This document shows, in pieces, positions 36,513-49,741 of a stretch of DNA of 64,000 nt. Position 1 is the first letter of the stretch; each line of letters opens with the position of its first letter. Source of the DNA: Dryas octopetala. Its lineage: Eukaryota > Streptophyta > Magnoliopsida > Rosales > Rosaceae. Under the pieces are notes generated by a model. It was not told where the DNA came from and searched no databases. It worked only from the letters and a program-made list of their open reading frames with translations. The DNA is taken from contig OY992834.1 of assembly GCA_963921425.1 (NCBI GenBank), positions 2,542,001 to 2,606,000 on the forward strand, given 5' to 3'. Position numbers and translations under genes: made by a program.

Positions 36513-39500
36513 ATGGTGAGGGGGAAGATCGAGATGAAAAGAATTGAAAACGCGACAAGCCGGCAAGTGACCTTCTCGAAACGTCGAAATGGGTTGTTGA
36601 AGAAAGCTTACGAGCTTTCAGTTCTTTGCGATGCCGAAGTTTCAGTCATCATCTTCTCTCAGAAAGGCAGGCTCTATGAGTTCTCCAGCTCTGAGTAAGT
36701 TGCTTAATTTCTTTAAATATTTCTTCAACCCCAACTTTTTCTTAATTTTTCTTTTTACTCTCTCTGTCTCTCTGTCTCTCTCTCTCTATGTGCTGCTTCG
36801 TAACATGTAGCCAAAACGGACCTTAACAAATATACATATATTTTTTTTGCGTGTTAAGTAACAAGGTATGGTATGGGTTGGGTTGTTGTAGGGGTTTGGT
36901 TTGAGCTTAGCTAGCTAGTGTAGTAGTGTGCAGTATCGTACAATACGATCATCTTCTTCATCGCTTTCTCTAAATCCTCTCAGCCTTTGTGGCCCCCTTG
37001 CTAGCTTTTTAATTCCCACATGTACAATGCTTTTATAATTACTAATTTGCAAATGATTATTGCATGGAGAACACTAGATCACATGAAATTTAATTCATTT
37101 GAGATCGATTTCTTACTGGTCATACGAGTCTGCTCCTTCTACGTACAGATTGGCAACTGTAGGTTTTAAATAACATTTGCTAATTAATTTTCTCCGGTTG
37201 CTTAATTAATTGAATATGGTGCATGAGATTTGAAGAAGCATTTCAGCTTTGTGTCTTAATATATGACGATCTATAAGAATTTTATTGAAGGAATCTATGC
37301 ATTCATTCCAAAACTAATTGACAATGGGAAGAGTAGTTAGTCCAAACCCTTATAAGCCACTAGGCAAAATTATACTTTTCCAATGTGGGATAACACTTCA
37401 CATTCTCACACGCCATCGTACATGTGGCGTCACTTTAAGCCAAACACGTGGATAACTTATATTGGTTGATGTAGAGTACGTGTGGCCATTTAGCCTAACA
37501 CACGTGGGTGAACCTGCTCTGATACCATGAAAGAATCTAGACATTCATCCCAAAACCATTACTAATCGAATAAGACATCATGGAGATTTTCGACTTCACA
37601 TTAATTTCTTCATAAATAAAGTGGAATTTAATTGGTTTAGTCATGTCCTTAGAAGTTCTGGTAAAATGCTCAGTAGCTAGACATTCCTAATCATAATGTC
37701 CAATATATGTTATATTTGGTCATTTCATGCACTACTTTGTGCTCATGCAATCCTTATGCTGAATCTTATTATTAATTTCCTCAATAAATATCATATATCA
37801 ATATGTTTTGCCACAAGCCACAACCCATGTGGCAGAAATCTTGATTTACCTTACTCTCTCATAAGCCATGGCTATTCTAGCTAGTTCATCATGAAGTGTT
37901 TCCACTGTATATAATGGTAACTTATAAAAATGACAAAAGAGCAGCAATTCTAAATTCCTCAGTGTATGCGTTCATGTGTATATCATCCTTTCAACCATAT
38001 GTATTTTTAGTTTTGTTTAATAAAGAATTAGAAAATGAACATTTATCACAAAATCTTAAACCCCTATAGTAGTGAAGATTTGATATATACTTGACTCATT
38101 AAGGACCATATATCATATATGTATATATACGTAACAATTAACATGTGGTATTCTCTTATTAACACCCCCTCCCTATGTTCAAGTTAGATTGAAGCAGACG
38201 AACTGTGAAGCTACCTAGCTCTACGTAGAGGTTCCAAGATTAATTGAAATACCAAAACATGGTCATTGGGGCAATTAAAATAGCTAGGCGGCTGACCCTC
38301 TTAGTACTGTAACTGTAATATGCCCAGAATGGTTTAAAGTGAGTTCCAAATTGCTTGAAGATAACCAATATATAAAAGGTGAGGTTGATCAGGTCAGTTT
38401 TAAGATATGGAGAGGCAAAATTGGAACAAAACTTTGATACTATATATGGCCTTATTTGATGTGTAGGATTAGATTAGATAAGTTAAATGGCTAGATTTAT
38501 GTGTATCAACTCAAAGGAAGAAGATCGGAAGAAAATAAATTAGTTATAAGGGAAAACTTATCCATTCCAATCCCCACAAAATGGTGGGATTAGTGGAGAT
38601 AAGTTTCCTCTTATGGCTAATCAATCTTCTTCCCACTTTTGTTCTTTTAAGTTAGAAGACACTCTCCATCTTCTTTTTTGGATACATATGAATATAGTCA
38701 TTTAACCAATCCAAGCCTATACATCAATCAAACGAGGTTTATAAATCTAAATAAAAATAAGGAGAGAGAACAACGATATTCTTAGGTCTCTCTATATTTG
38801 ATCCCCAGTAACACGTTCAAGTAGGTGTGCCTAGTAGACTAGTAGTAGTACTATATGTATTTATTTAACACTGTTAATTAACCTTCATAATATTATTTGA
38901 GGAATACTAGCTGCCTAGCTTCTCCTTTGTGCATTGTCTGTTCTCCTTTCCATTTCGCAATGTACATAGTCTCAAGATAAAAGCCGTTCATTTTCTAAAT
39001 TATCCTTTAAAGATTATTTCTACAAATAATTAATCAAATAAAAAATTGTTAAAATAGTCATTTAATTATTATCAAATGCATAAACGATGAATGCAGAAAA
39101 TGAACGGTTTCAATTTTGTAATCACCACACAGAGAATAGAGCTGGCACAAAGAGATGGCACAAAAGCTAGCGTTTCTCATATTACTTTGCTGATTCATAA
39201 TCTTGATATACATATATTGCAATTTCAAATCTCCATACTTTGACATTGAGCTTAGTATCTTGTCATATATGCATAAACTTTATGTATAATTGTTAGGTTC
39301 CCTGTGCTTGAATGAGCATAAAATAAATTAGCAAGCTTTGTCACAAATAACTCGATTAAGAATTACTAGAAGCTTCTCATTTTATCAGGAAATTCTTCTC
39401 TTGTATAATGAATCTTCTCAACTTTTGAAATATGGGTCTTTAGATTTACCTTCTTTTGTTTCTAGCTAGGTCTTAGATTTACCTCGTTTGTCTTCTAGGC

Positions 39501-41845
39501 ATTGATCTCTTATATATCTCTCACTTGTAATACGGTGCACCACACTCTATGATTTTCAATAAAAGTTTTTACAAATATTGCTATTTGATTTTGACCTTTT
39601 GTGTTTTGGATGCTTCAGCATGCAAAAGACGATAAGACGATACCATAAATATGCAAAAGTTGGGCAAACCAACCAGGTTGAAACGGAACAATATGTGCAG
39701 GTTAGGAGTTCTATCTATTTATCTTGGAATTTGAAGGTACATCTTTCAGATCAAGATCAAGTTTGTTATATTTATAAAGGATAGGTGTACAAAATTTCAT
39801 GATGTGAATATATCAGATGATAAATTTCGTCTTTGGACGGGAATGATAATCGATTAATATGATGGGAAGGTAGTAAGACTTTTTTTCGTTGGTTGTATTG
39901 GAGGAATGGAGGAAACCAAATTTTAGACATATTTTAATTCCAATTTGTCAATTACCCAACCTACTCTTACCAATTCAACTAAGCTCAAGGACTTAAAGGT
40001 AGTAAGACTTTATATACAATAATTTAACATAAAGTTTAATATATAAGTGGTATATGTTTTTCAAAGTAAGACTTGAATGCCATTGGGGGCGGGGGTGGGG
40101 GATGAACGAAAGGATCAAAACTTCCCACACCCCATGCTGGATTTACAGACTCTACCCTTTTCCGGGTGGTTAAGCACGTTAAGAAATAGAAACAAGTATG
40201 TAATTAACTTGACAAGTTGATTTTCATAGCATGAACTGTTTTTTAGCTGAATTCAATTATTTGAGGCTAGAAAGCTTATAATTACAGATACAAATTAATT
40301 TAGAGTTCTTGACCTATATATATATGATGATCGAAGTTCTTGTTTAGCTGCCTATAAAGAGTTTAGAGTTGCTGACAATCATAAACAGGACTACTATTGT
40401 GTTTTCTGTCGTGTTGAGATTAAAGTTGTTAACTAGTTTTACCTTTAGCAACTCCCGTACGTACGTGACATCTTAAGCATGTTGCCGTCTATGTGTTTAT
40501 ACACAATGATAATACTCTTTACCTGGTTCTAAACTTCTAATTCAACATCTTTTTGTTATGAACTTAATAATGATGTGATACATATCACTGCTGATGATAT
40601 GATTTTCATTTTTATAAGACAATTATTTATGCATGTCACCCTAACCCCATGAGACATTTTTTAACTGAGAAATTAAAACTAGTTAATTGTGTGCAGCAAT
40701 TGAAGCATGAATCAGCTGACATGGCCAAGAAGATTGAGATCCTAGAAGCTTCTCAACGGTTTATGGCTTAGTTTGATCTCCTTCTCCTGTGCTTTTTAAT
40801 TATCTATCTGAAAATATTTCATCAGACTAGCTAGGTTTTTCTGAACTCTGAAATTATTTGCATCTCTTAGGAAGCTTTTGGGGAATGGTTTGGATTCTTG
40901 CTCTGCTGAGGAACTCCAACAGATCAGTAGCCAGCTGGAGCGAAGCTTACACAGCATAAGAGACAGAAAGGTATATATGCATATATATACTTCAAAGTCT
41001 CATCAACACCTCAACTGAAAATCAATGGGTTTTGTCCACAAATTAAGTTTATTTATTTTGTTCTCTGTACGTTTGGTCATGCCCATTTCCTGCAATTTTC
41101 TACTAATTTGAAGTGACTCCAGGCTCAGTTATTTACGGAGCAGTTAGCGAAACTAAAGGCAAAGGTATATACATACGTACTGGTTATATATGCTTGTTTT
41201 ACTCTTAGCCTTAAGGCCCTTAACATATGCATGCTTCAGTAGTTCTAATCCCATTTTTCTCCCATAAAAACAGGAGAGGCTCCTCTTACATGAGAATGCA
41301 AAGTTATGTGAAGAGGTCAGCTTTTAATTACCTTCAAATCCCTTTGAACTCTAGTTAATTTCAGTGTTACGAACAACTACACATGCATGACCTACCTTCG
41401 ATCAAGGACTGAGTAATCTGTACTATCTTTATAAACTATCTTGTGTACCATCGTATAGATATGCTCACGTAAGTAGATTACACTAAATAGTACATAAGAT
41501 CTATGGTTAGTTTGGATGGTACTCCAAATTATTCCATCTCTCCATGTTTTCTTACTTTTCAGTTCTTGAGTTGGACACTTGGACTAAGCTGCAATAGAAT
41601 TACAAAATTTGGTTCATTTTATCAACTATGCACTTGTACTAGAGAGGTTTGAGGTTCTGATTCTTTTTTTTTTTGTTTTTTCCTCATTTTGTACGCTATG
41701 ATATCAGTGTGGTGCACAGCTGTTGCAACATGAGGTTGAAGAAAAAGGAGGTGTAATTAGGTACCGGGGGAGTCAAAGTAGGCAGAGTTTACAGGTGGTA
41801 GAGACTGAATTGTTCATTGGACCGCCAGTACTGCGCGCACCATAG
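36513..41845 (+). CDS. AGL42-like: MIKC-type MADS-box transcription factor, SOC1/AGL42-like
   Basis: Seven coding exons: 36513-36694, 39619-39700, 40697-40758, 40871-40970, 41123-41164, 41274-41315, 41708-41845. Total 216 codons, 215 aa. Residues 1-60 are a complete MADS domain ([20 protein letters not shown], then [20 protein letters not shown]). A short I region follows ([13 protein letters not shown]). The K domain is a coiled coil (about 89-170) with [16 protein letters not shown]. The C-terminus ends in [10 protein letters not shown], the SOC1-clade motif. Domain content and exon sizes (182, 82, 62, 100, 42, 42) fit the TM3/SOC1 group, closest by memory to AGL42/AGL71/AGL72. Members regulate flowering transition as DNA-binding dimers on CArG boxes. 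Intron 1 is about 2.9 kb and full of inserted elements. The ATG follows a 5' UTR intron acceptor, a layout common for this clade. Confidence 0.92.
37288..37605 (-). mobile_element. TRIM-like miniature retroelement in MADS intron 1
   Basis: TGAAGGAATCTATGCATTC at about 37287 and TGAAAGAATCTAGACATTC at 37528 form a direct repeat (LTR starts). Directly before the second copy lies GCTCTGATACCA (37516-37528 area), the complement of the tRNA-Met primer site. The first repeat includes CCAATGTGGGATAACACTTC. A primer site bordered by short LTR-like repeats with no coding sequence fits a TRIM element on the minus strand. The right LTR looks truncated. Confidence 0.7.
38158..39290. repeat. Dispersed repeat, copy B (in MADS intron 1)
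   Basis: Begins TTATTAACACCCCCTCCCTA and follows the same block order as copy A at 25014-26220, ending with TTTGACATTGAGCTTAGTAT near 39265. It is interrupted by a Tourist-like MITE (38448-38739). The direction is the same as in copy A. Confidence 0.75.
38448..38739. mobile_element. Tourist-like MITE, copy 1 (inside MADS intron 1)
   Basis: About 292 bp, left end GGCCTTATTTGATGTGTAGG, right end ATCAATCAAACGAGGTT. The termini are inverted repeats and the flanks show a possible TAT duplication. The interior matches the copy at 51156-51409, for example AAGTTAGAAGACACYCTCCAT. Confidence 0.8.
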
Positions 41846-44418
41846 TTGGCGCCTGGGGGTTGTGACGTCATTTGATCTTCTGATCCAATATTGAAGCCCA
41901 ATTGTATTTTACTCCACAACCCACATCAGATATTCAAATAATATAGAATAAAGAAAATAATGCAATGTGAGCCTATTATTTGACTGATAAAGGCCGAAAA
42001 ATAAAAGAACAAGATATGTATATTTAATTTCCTTTGATTTTTTCAGCTGCATGTTTACTTGTCAGTCAGCTGTAACTTGTATGTATATATATTCAAAAAT
42101 TTCACGTTGTGACACCATATTTAAGGGTAATTATGTCATTCTTTTGTCATAGGTGATTTGGGCTCACCTAAACTTGGCCCGAAAAGCTATTGCTAAAAAT
42201 TCATTCAAATTGGGCTTTGACTTTTGAGGTACCATTTCATTTGGGGTGAGGTTTCCCCTAGCATCTGTGGTTTGTTACTCAATTATGTGTAGCTTCCTTC
42301 CAGATCCAGACCACTAAAAAGAAGAAAAAAAATTATCTCTTCTTTCTTCTTAATTACTTTTTTCTTGGCAAGAGCTCTATTAATACGCAGATTATGTGAA
42401 GCACAATTTTGAAGTTATGCAGATATATATTCTTCAAATCTTTTGTTCTCGTGAACTTGAAGAAGATGGTTCACCTAAATTTTTTGATATCTTTGCTATT
42501 AAATAGTAAGGAAAAACAATTGGATGATTGCAGTCTGATATTGGTCGTATATAGAAAGTAATTTCATATCTTAACATGGGTCGAATTTTATGGAGCAAAT
42601 TTGGGTCTCTTTCTCTAGCTTTCTCAATAATGGTTTGTCTGCAACATCATTTTAGGCATGCACAAAAATTAAAATGGAATGGGACCTCTTTCTCTTTCTC
42701 TCTCTCTAAGTCTCTATCATATATAACAATTAATAACATCATCGCTCTTTTTTTTCCATCTTCAATAATAGCTTAATTCTTTTTCTCGCTCTACTCTACA
42801 AAAATAGTCATGATATGTGTGGACAATCCTAGCAAGTCCCTACAACTCCACCCTCTGTCTAAGCCCACCAGACGCTCCTCTCTTTCTATACCCCTTCAAT
42901 TATCAAATTGTTATTATTATGAAACCCAAAAAAGAAAAAGATAAAATTGAGAGAGCGTTTGTAATTTTGTATAAAGTATTTGCACATGGTTACTCAGATG
43001 ATGATCATATGCTAGGCACTGAATTTAGTTTTTTTTTTTTTTTGCTTTGGGTTAAATATGGCAGGCAGTGATTTGTTTTTATTATATTTTGGGCCCCGGG
43101 AAGAGGACCACTTTGAATTTGAAATAGCTCTCTCTCTCTCTGTGTTGTGTGTTTCTCTGTCTGCTTCTCCCTCTGGTAGTCTGATAGATTCAATTTAGAA
43201 TTTAGAGCAAATGTTAGTCGTCAGGAATATGATGTAGGAGGAATCTGCCAAGTTTTGCGCAAAATCTGAATCAGATGACCTCACCCCTTTATTAGATAAT
43301 TATATAAAATTAGATAGGATAAGGTAAGATTCATAAAATGAATAAAAGATAAAATAACTTTTTCCTAGCTACCGATTTCTACACTATCATTGTGTTAATC
43401 ATGTTACCATGTGCTCGCCAAACCTGAAAAATGGTCGAAACCCGTTTGTTTAATTGATTAAGTACAACTCCCATTGATATGTGTGTTATTTTTATTTTTT
43501 ATTTGCTAAAGGTGGCTTCTTATTGCAAGATTAATTTGCACCATGAATGGGCACATGAGGCCTCTTAGTTCTACAGTTGCTTGCTTTGTTTGGTAAATAT
43601 TATACAATTTTTCTCACAAACCGAAACCGGGGGAGCGATTATAATACTATTCACCCCGCTCTTATTCTGTTAATATGCTTAGTTTTATAAATATATTATA
43701 CATATATTTTTATGACCGTTAGTTTCTGGTTTTTATTTTATTATTGTTATTGTAATTAAACTTTTCTTTTGAATTTATGATGGGGTTCTTGTTGTATATT
43801 GTTATATAACTTATATCCTCTGTGTAAAATATATTTACAATCATGCACGATATCATGTATTCATAGTACATGAATTATTTTAAAAGGGGAACAAAAGCAT
43901 ACGGGTGACGATCCTCGTTTAGAGGTCAGGCAAGAATGAAAATGACAAACATGATCATGCATCATCTCGTTAAATCACTGCAAACTAAAGAATTTCTTAT
44001 ATCTAAAAAATCGTTAAATAACTTCAAATTAAAAAGAAACGAGTTCTTATATGATATCAAGTAATGTTTTATAAAGTACAACAAAATCAGTATGAAAAGG
44101 TGTGAGACTTGTTAGAATTCATTAATTATCATTGCTCAAGAATAGGTATTTATACAAGTGTGTACATGGGCTTGGCCTTAAGGCTTATACATACAAGACG
44201 TAATGAACAAGAAATAACACATTCAAGCCCATTATCCAAAACCTTCAACAAAAGGTCTGGATTGGAAATTAGCCTTTGCTCCTTAAAACATTAGCGCCAG
44301 CTTTGAATTAGTAAAATTTATTTAACACTTTTCCTAAAATCAAACTTTGTTTAATTTAATTAATTACTAATTGTGGGTCTCTAATTAGTTCAATATATTT
44401 ATTGAACTTCTAATAATG
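41846..44418. other. Downstream of the MADS gene, intergenic
   Basis: The first few hundred bases are the probable 3' UTR. The rest is AT-rich with CT/TC-rich patches (about 42680-42710, 43130-43150). Short ORFs here overlap low-complexity sequence and have no family resemblance. No gene is supported. Confidence 0.5.
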
Positions 44419-44419
44419 A

Positions 44420-44776
44420 GTTATTTACACTTGTACTACCAAGATTTATTATTTTTTCATATACACTCCATGAAGTTTCAAAAATTACATAAACACCCCT
44501 TGAGGTTTCAAAATTGTTGCATATAACCCCCTACAATAAATAAACAAAAAAGAAGATATTTATATTGAGATTGAACCTTACATCTTGAGTAATCTTATTA
44601 GGCCATTTCATCCTCTTAACATGTCTTTTGCATACATTCTCATCATTTTTCGTCTCACTATAGGGGGTTATGTGCAACAATTTTGAAACTCAAAGGATGT
44701 ATATATAATTTTTGAATAACCAAAAAGTGTATGTGAAAAAACGATAAACTTTTGTAAGTATAAATAACTCTAATAC
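44420..44776. mobile_element. Foldback element of about 350 bp
   Basis: Inverted arms. The left runs GAGTTATTTACACTTGTAC .. TTTTTTCATATACACTCC .. GGTTTCAAAATTGTTGCA. The right runs through its complement and ends GTAAGTATAAATAACTC. The arms are about 150 bp with mismatches and a central spacer of about 100 bp. No clean target duplication and no ORF. A non-autonomous DNA transposon is likely. Confidence 0.78.
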
Positions 44777-47249
44777 GTCTTTGCGTGTAGAAGTATATTG
44801 TCATACCAAGGAGAGAATAGAAGGATTTGAGGTTTAAGCCATAGTTGTGGTCCCCTAATACATCTTAGCCAGTCGACTGGAAGGTACGTACAACTGTGGT
44901 CACCGAAAAATCTCAGTCAAGTGGGATCTCTATGCTCAGTTTTTGGGGTCCATGCCATGCATATTGCCAGGCATCATAATATTAATATCCATGGTTTGAT
45001 TTGTCCGATTGTGCTCCCACTGCCTTCCCATGTCGATAGCTATAGCTCTGTTCACGCAGTGGCCACCAGAATATATTATTTCATAGGTATGATGCATATA
45101 TATGATAAGCTGATGGGGTCCAACAATTCAGATTTCAGTGCATGTATGCATGTTCTAATTTCAAAACAACTACTGGGTTTTAAGTGTTTACTACTTTTTC
45201 ATCATGTATGTGATCTGCATACTTCTTGTACACAAACCCAACCTAGCATAGCTTATAAAAGGTAAGCATTAGCCCAAAAACTTTCCATATATGTTTGATA
45301 ATTACACTGCAGGGCCCTGTTTTTGTGTGAAGCTATAGCAATCAGTACAAAATGTTCACTCTCTAGCTGTCACAATGAATTTGATATGTGCAAAAAGAAG
45401 CCAGATTCTTAATTTTCTCAGGAAATTCATGGATCTTCTATATATAAATCTCAATCCGGCCGTCTGAGAAAGTTTGAAAAATAAAGGAGTAAACAATTGG
45501 GATGAATAGTAGTTTCTATGCAGTAACAAATTAAACTGACAATCGATTCAGTGGTAACTATTAATTAGAATTTATGGTGCATGACTTCAAACTTGTCAAT
45601 AATTATGTTTCATATATGAGTGTGATTTAAATTGCGTGCTTGCCTCGTGATGGTTTGGCGTTTGACATGTAATGCAACAAGTCCATACATAATGATCGAT
45701 GTGATCGATCATCGATGGTCCCTTTATTATGATAGCCATACATTTATATTTTTGTAACAAAATTTTGTACGTATCTGAATCTTTTCTGATTTGTATTTAT
45801 GTTTGTAAATTTGATAACAAAAAGATTCATTAGACATTGCAAGTTCTTGTATTCATTCTCTCTAGCTCTTCTTTCTCTCGAATTCTCAATTCGTTAGACA
45901 TTTGAGTTAATGGTGTGGGTTTCACCCAATTACTTATGAGTTATGAGAGAATTAAAGTCAGATCGAGTTGAAGGTTTTTAACTGGCCAAAAAAAGAAGTC
46001 AGATCGAGTTGTTAATCTCTTGTTCACCATTAATTATGAAAATTCATGTAGTTAATCACTAAATTTAATAGTTGACATTAATTTGAAAATTTTAAATACT
46101 TTATTGAGATTTAAATATCAACTATTGAATTTTGATCCAACAGTTACTGACCATCAATTTTCATGACCAATGTTTGACCAAGAAATCAAAATTCTTTATA
46201 GCTATTATGAAAATTTGAAAATTTATATATAACTAGTTTTGGGGATGAGAGTGGTAGTCAATTATTGAATGCAAAGGACTTTTGGCTTTGAGTTTGACCC
46301 ATTATGGTACTGTCCTTCAAGGCTACCCCAGTTTACATGGAAGAATGCATGAGTTTAACCATGGTTAAGTTATAGTAGCAACCCTGGCCAAAAACAAAAG
46401 TTACAGTAGCATCAAACTACCAAGTGAAACTGAGAATAAAAAAAAAAAAATTATAAGATATAATCGATAAATACGTGATAATATGAAAACAGAGTGGAAC
46501 ACGTCATAATATGAAAACAGAGGTTTTAGTGTTAGATTTAGATCGGTCGCAGATCCCCAATACACCTCCTCGTATATCGATTAAACCCATTTGACACTAT
46601 GTAAATTGAGCTTACTCACATATATATATATATACATACATACACATTATATATAGATCACATGGATAGAGGGAGAGAGAGAGAGAGAGAGAGAGATGAG
46701 AATGTCTCTCTCTTATATATAAGGGAGAGTGAAAGGTAGCCCAGGAGAGTTGCGTGGTCATATCGTCATCTTTCTCATTTCTTTACCATTATTTTCATTT
46801 CCCAACGTAAGTGAGAGAGAGCACAGGTTGATTCTTGGTTTTGGTCTCTGGTAAAAGCTTGGGAGGGAGTGTCAAAAAAAGACTCAAAAATAGAAAAAGA
46901 GAGAAAAGTGAGAGAAAATATACCCGAAAACCTACACACACACTGACCCTTTTGCTAGCCATACATTACATGTACCATGTACACACTTAATTCCTCTAAC
47001 CAAAGGTAGTTAGCTCTCTGTTTATGCTTCATGGATCCGCTTTTCTCGCTTCTTCATGCTCAGCCATAAACCCCACAAGCTTTTTCTGCTTTTCTTCCAC
47101 ACAAACTCTCACAAACCTCTGCAGTGTACTGTAGTCCTAGCCTTAGGGTTTAGGACTAGTCGTTTTCATTCTTGTTGAAGCTTTTCCAGACCATCTTTCT
47201 AGTTCCCGTTGAAAAGAGGAAGGAGTTGTTTTTTATTATTTTGCAAGTT
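44777..47249. other. Intergenic region and leader of the DUF4378 gene
   Basis: No gene recognised. A plus-strand 114-codon ORF at 44921-45265 has no family features. TA and GA microsatellites lie at about 46619-46695. The sequence after about 46700 is CT-rich and probably contains the promoter and a long 5' UTR of the gene starting at 47250. Confidence 0.5.
46619..46695. repeat. (TA)n and (GA)n microsatellites
   Basis: A TATATA run at 46620-46634 and a GAGAGA run at about 46670-46695 lie upstream of the DUF4378 gene. GA repeats near plant promoters are common. Confidence 0.9.
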
Positions 47250-49741
47250 ATGGGCAGGGAATGGTATTGGGGTGGAAGTAGATCCTCCAAGAGAGGTGGT
47301 GGTGGTGGAGTAGGAGGAGCTGAGAAAGACACCGCCACTTCTGGTTGCATGTGTGCTGTGTTTCAGTTGTTTGATTTCCCTCATGTTCAGTTTGCTTTAA
47401 ACCAGCACCATCCACCTTCTTTCAACACCACCTCTTTGCACCCAGAAGAACTCACTGTCCCCGAAGGTCCTCTCTCTCTTTCTCTCTCTAACTGCTAGCT
47501 TTTTGTTTTTGAAAAATAAAAAAAAATAAGTTGTGTGGAATTCATTCATGATTCAGGTGTTGAAGCACCTAGGAACAGCTTGGATTCATCAGAGGGGACT
47601 TCATTGTCATCTATCACAAAAGAAGAAGAAGAAAATTTAAATAGTCCATCAGTAAGTTTGTGTATAGTAGCTAGTCACTTCTTGTTGAAGCAAATATGTA
47701 TATATATTTTTAATTAATTTGTTTTCCTTTTTGGGGTTCCTCACTCTTGCTCACCTTTTCTCTTATGTATGAGTGCATGACAGTATGAGATTGTTTTAAA
47801 AAGCAAGTAATGATGATAACAATGATGATATATGGAACTGGACCCCCAAGCTAATCTTGGTTGTAGATTTTGAAATTCCAGATGGGTATTCAGATCAAAA
47901 CAAGTGGAGGCACAACATCAACCCCAGATATGAGTTCACCTGGGACTAAGACCCCAAACTTGGTAGCAAGACTAATGGGTCTGGAGCTTCTTCCTGAAAC
48001 CCATTCACCCTCTTCCACTTCATCAACATGTAGCAGCAGCACTCATGCAAGGTCGTCGTCGTCACATTCACACCCTCTTCGGCCTCGGAAAAGAAGACCA
48101 AGAGTACTAAATGTCATGGATAGTGACCATGTTTCCGATACTCGTTCGTTACCGGAGACTCCAAGAATATCGTCCGCTAGAAGATCGGATGTTGATCATC
48201 ATCACCGTCTTTCACTTCAAATCAACAAAGAGAATATTGGTGAGGAAATGGAGTTTTCTCGGTTGTCCTGTTTAAGGAGGAAAGAGATACTGAAGATTAT
48301 TGGAGACCATCAGGAGAGTGGGAAGAGCCCAAGCCACTATGCCAGGCAGATTGTGAAGCAGGTCAAAGAAACTGTGACTAGGAAAGTTGGTTTGACTGAC
48401 ATCACAAACACCAACAGAAACAGAGACAGAGATGAGCTCCTAAACCAACTCAAATCCAAGAGGAAGCAAGTCCAAGAAAGCAAAGGGGTAGAAGAAGCAA
48501 GTCCAGGAAAGCACTCTTCAACACCTTCTTGCTCTCCCAGGCTCAGATTCTTAGAGTCCAAGGAGCAAGTTCAACCTCCAAAACCCAAATCGCCTCTGTC
48601 ATCTTTACCTGTCCATGTTGAGCAACAAAACAACATTGTCAAGGTTTCAGTGAAGCCAAAGGCTGAGCAGAAGAGCCAGGAATCGTTTCAGAAACGTAGA
48701 CTGAGCAAGAAGCAACAGGAAGAAGCATTTGTTCGTCCATCAACAGCCACAAGAGCCATGAATAATATGAATATGCCAGCTGACAAGAAATGCAAGAAAA
48801 CCCCGTTTAATCTCAACAATGTCCCTACTCTTCTTCCAGTGAAGAAGGACCCTTCACCTCCAGCAACCAAACTCCCTCCAAAACAGGTACCAATGAAGTC
48901 ATTTCATGTTTTTATCTTTTTTGGGTTGAAATTTAAGAAGATACTCCAAACCAAGTTATTGTTTGTTGATAACTTGATCCTGTGTGTTATGGGAAATTTG
49001 TAGGCAGAAGGAGCACAAGTGGTAGTATTTGACGCCCAAGAATCGAAACGACGTAGGTGTGGTTCACAGTTATCTAGTTGTTCGAGGCAGACGTACAAAC
49101 AACAAGGGACACAGGGACATGTGCCCAGCACCCGAGACACCAACGTCAATGGCGACATTCCTAACGGTGGCACCACCACCAGATCAACCACCGCTGGCCC
49201 TGATATTGGTGGTAGTGGATCAGCAGCAGAATTGCGCCAGTACGTCACCAGAATATTATTCCGTACTGGCATAGATAAAGACACCCCAGTCTCCTTCACC
49301 AACTGGTTCGCTCCGTCCCATCCACTAGACCCTTCCATTTTTCACCGTCTCGAAAATTCAAGTCTCGAATTCTCTAGTCAACTCGGTCAAAGATCCAACC
49401 GGAGGTTGGTCTTTCATCTTGCAGATGAAATATTGGCCGACATTTTGAGGCCCTATATCAACATGAAGCCATGGGTGACATCTGATTCTAATTGTAATGG
49501 CATGCAAATGCATGGGTCACAACTCATTGACATGGTGTGCTCTAAAATTCAGAGCTTCCCATGTGCCGATTGTACACTTCTTGAAGACATTGATGCTTTA
49601 ATTGACAAGGACCTGCCTGAATCCTTGAAGGTGCAAACTGCAATGGCGTTTGAGGATCAAGGAGAAGGGGTGGTCTGGGAGATAGAGAAGGACGTATTGG
49701 ACACGCTCATACACGAAACGGCAATGGGACTGTGGTTTTGA
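47250..49741 (+). CDS. LONGIFOLIA/TRM-type protein (DUF3741 motif and DUF4378)
   Basis: Four exons: 47250-47466, 47557-47651, 47867-48886, 49004-49741, giving 690 codons, 689 aa. The start MGREWYWGGSRSSKRG lies in exon 1. The motif PNLVARLMGLELLPE (about 134-148) is the DUF3741/M2-like signature of the TON1 Recruiting Motif and LONGIFOLIA families. The middle is Ser/Pro/Lys-rich and probably disordered. The C-terminal DUF4378 covers about residues 505-685 (ELRQYVTRILFRTGI, RRLVFHLADEIL, and WEIEKDVLDTLIHE near the end). Family members bind microtubules or recruit TON1-type complexes and affect cell elongation and division-plane placement. Localisation at cortical microtubules is inference. 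The four exons are in frame with good GT-AG sites. TRM subgroup not assigned. Confidence 0.88.

Noticed and set aside
44921..45265. Plus-strand 114-codon ORF downstream of the MADS gene
   Set aside because: No domain, no splice partners, no promoter context. It probably arises by chance.
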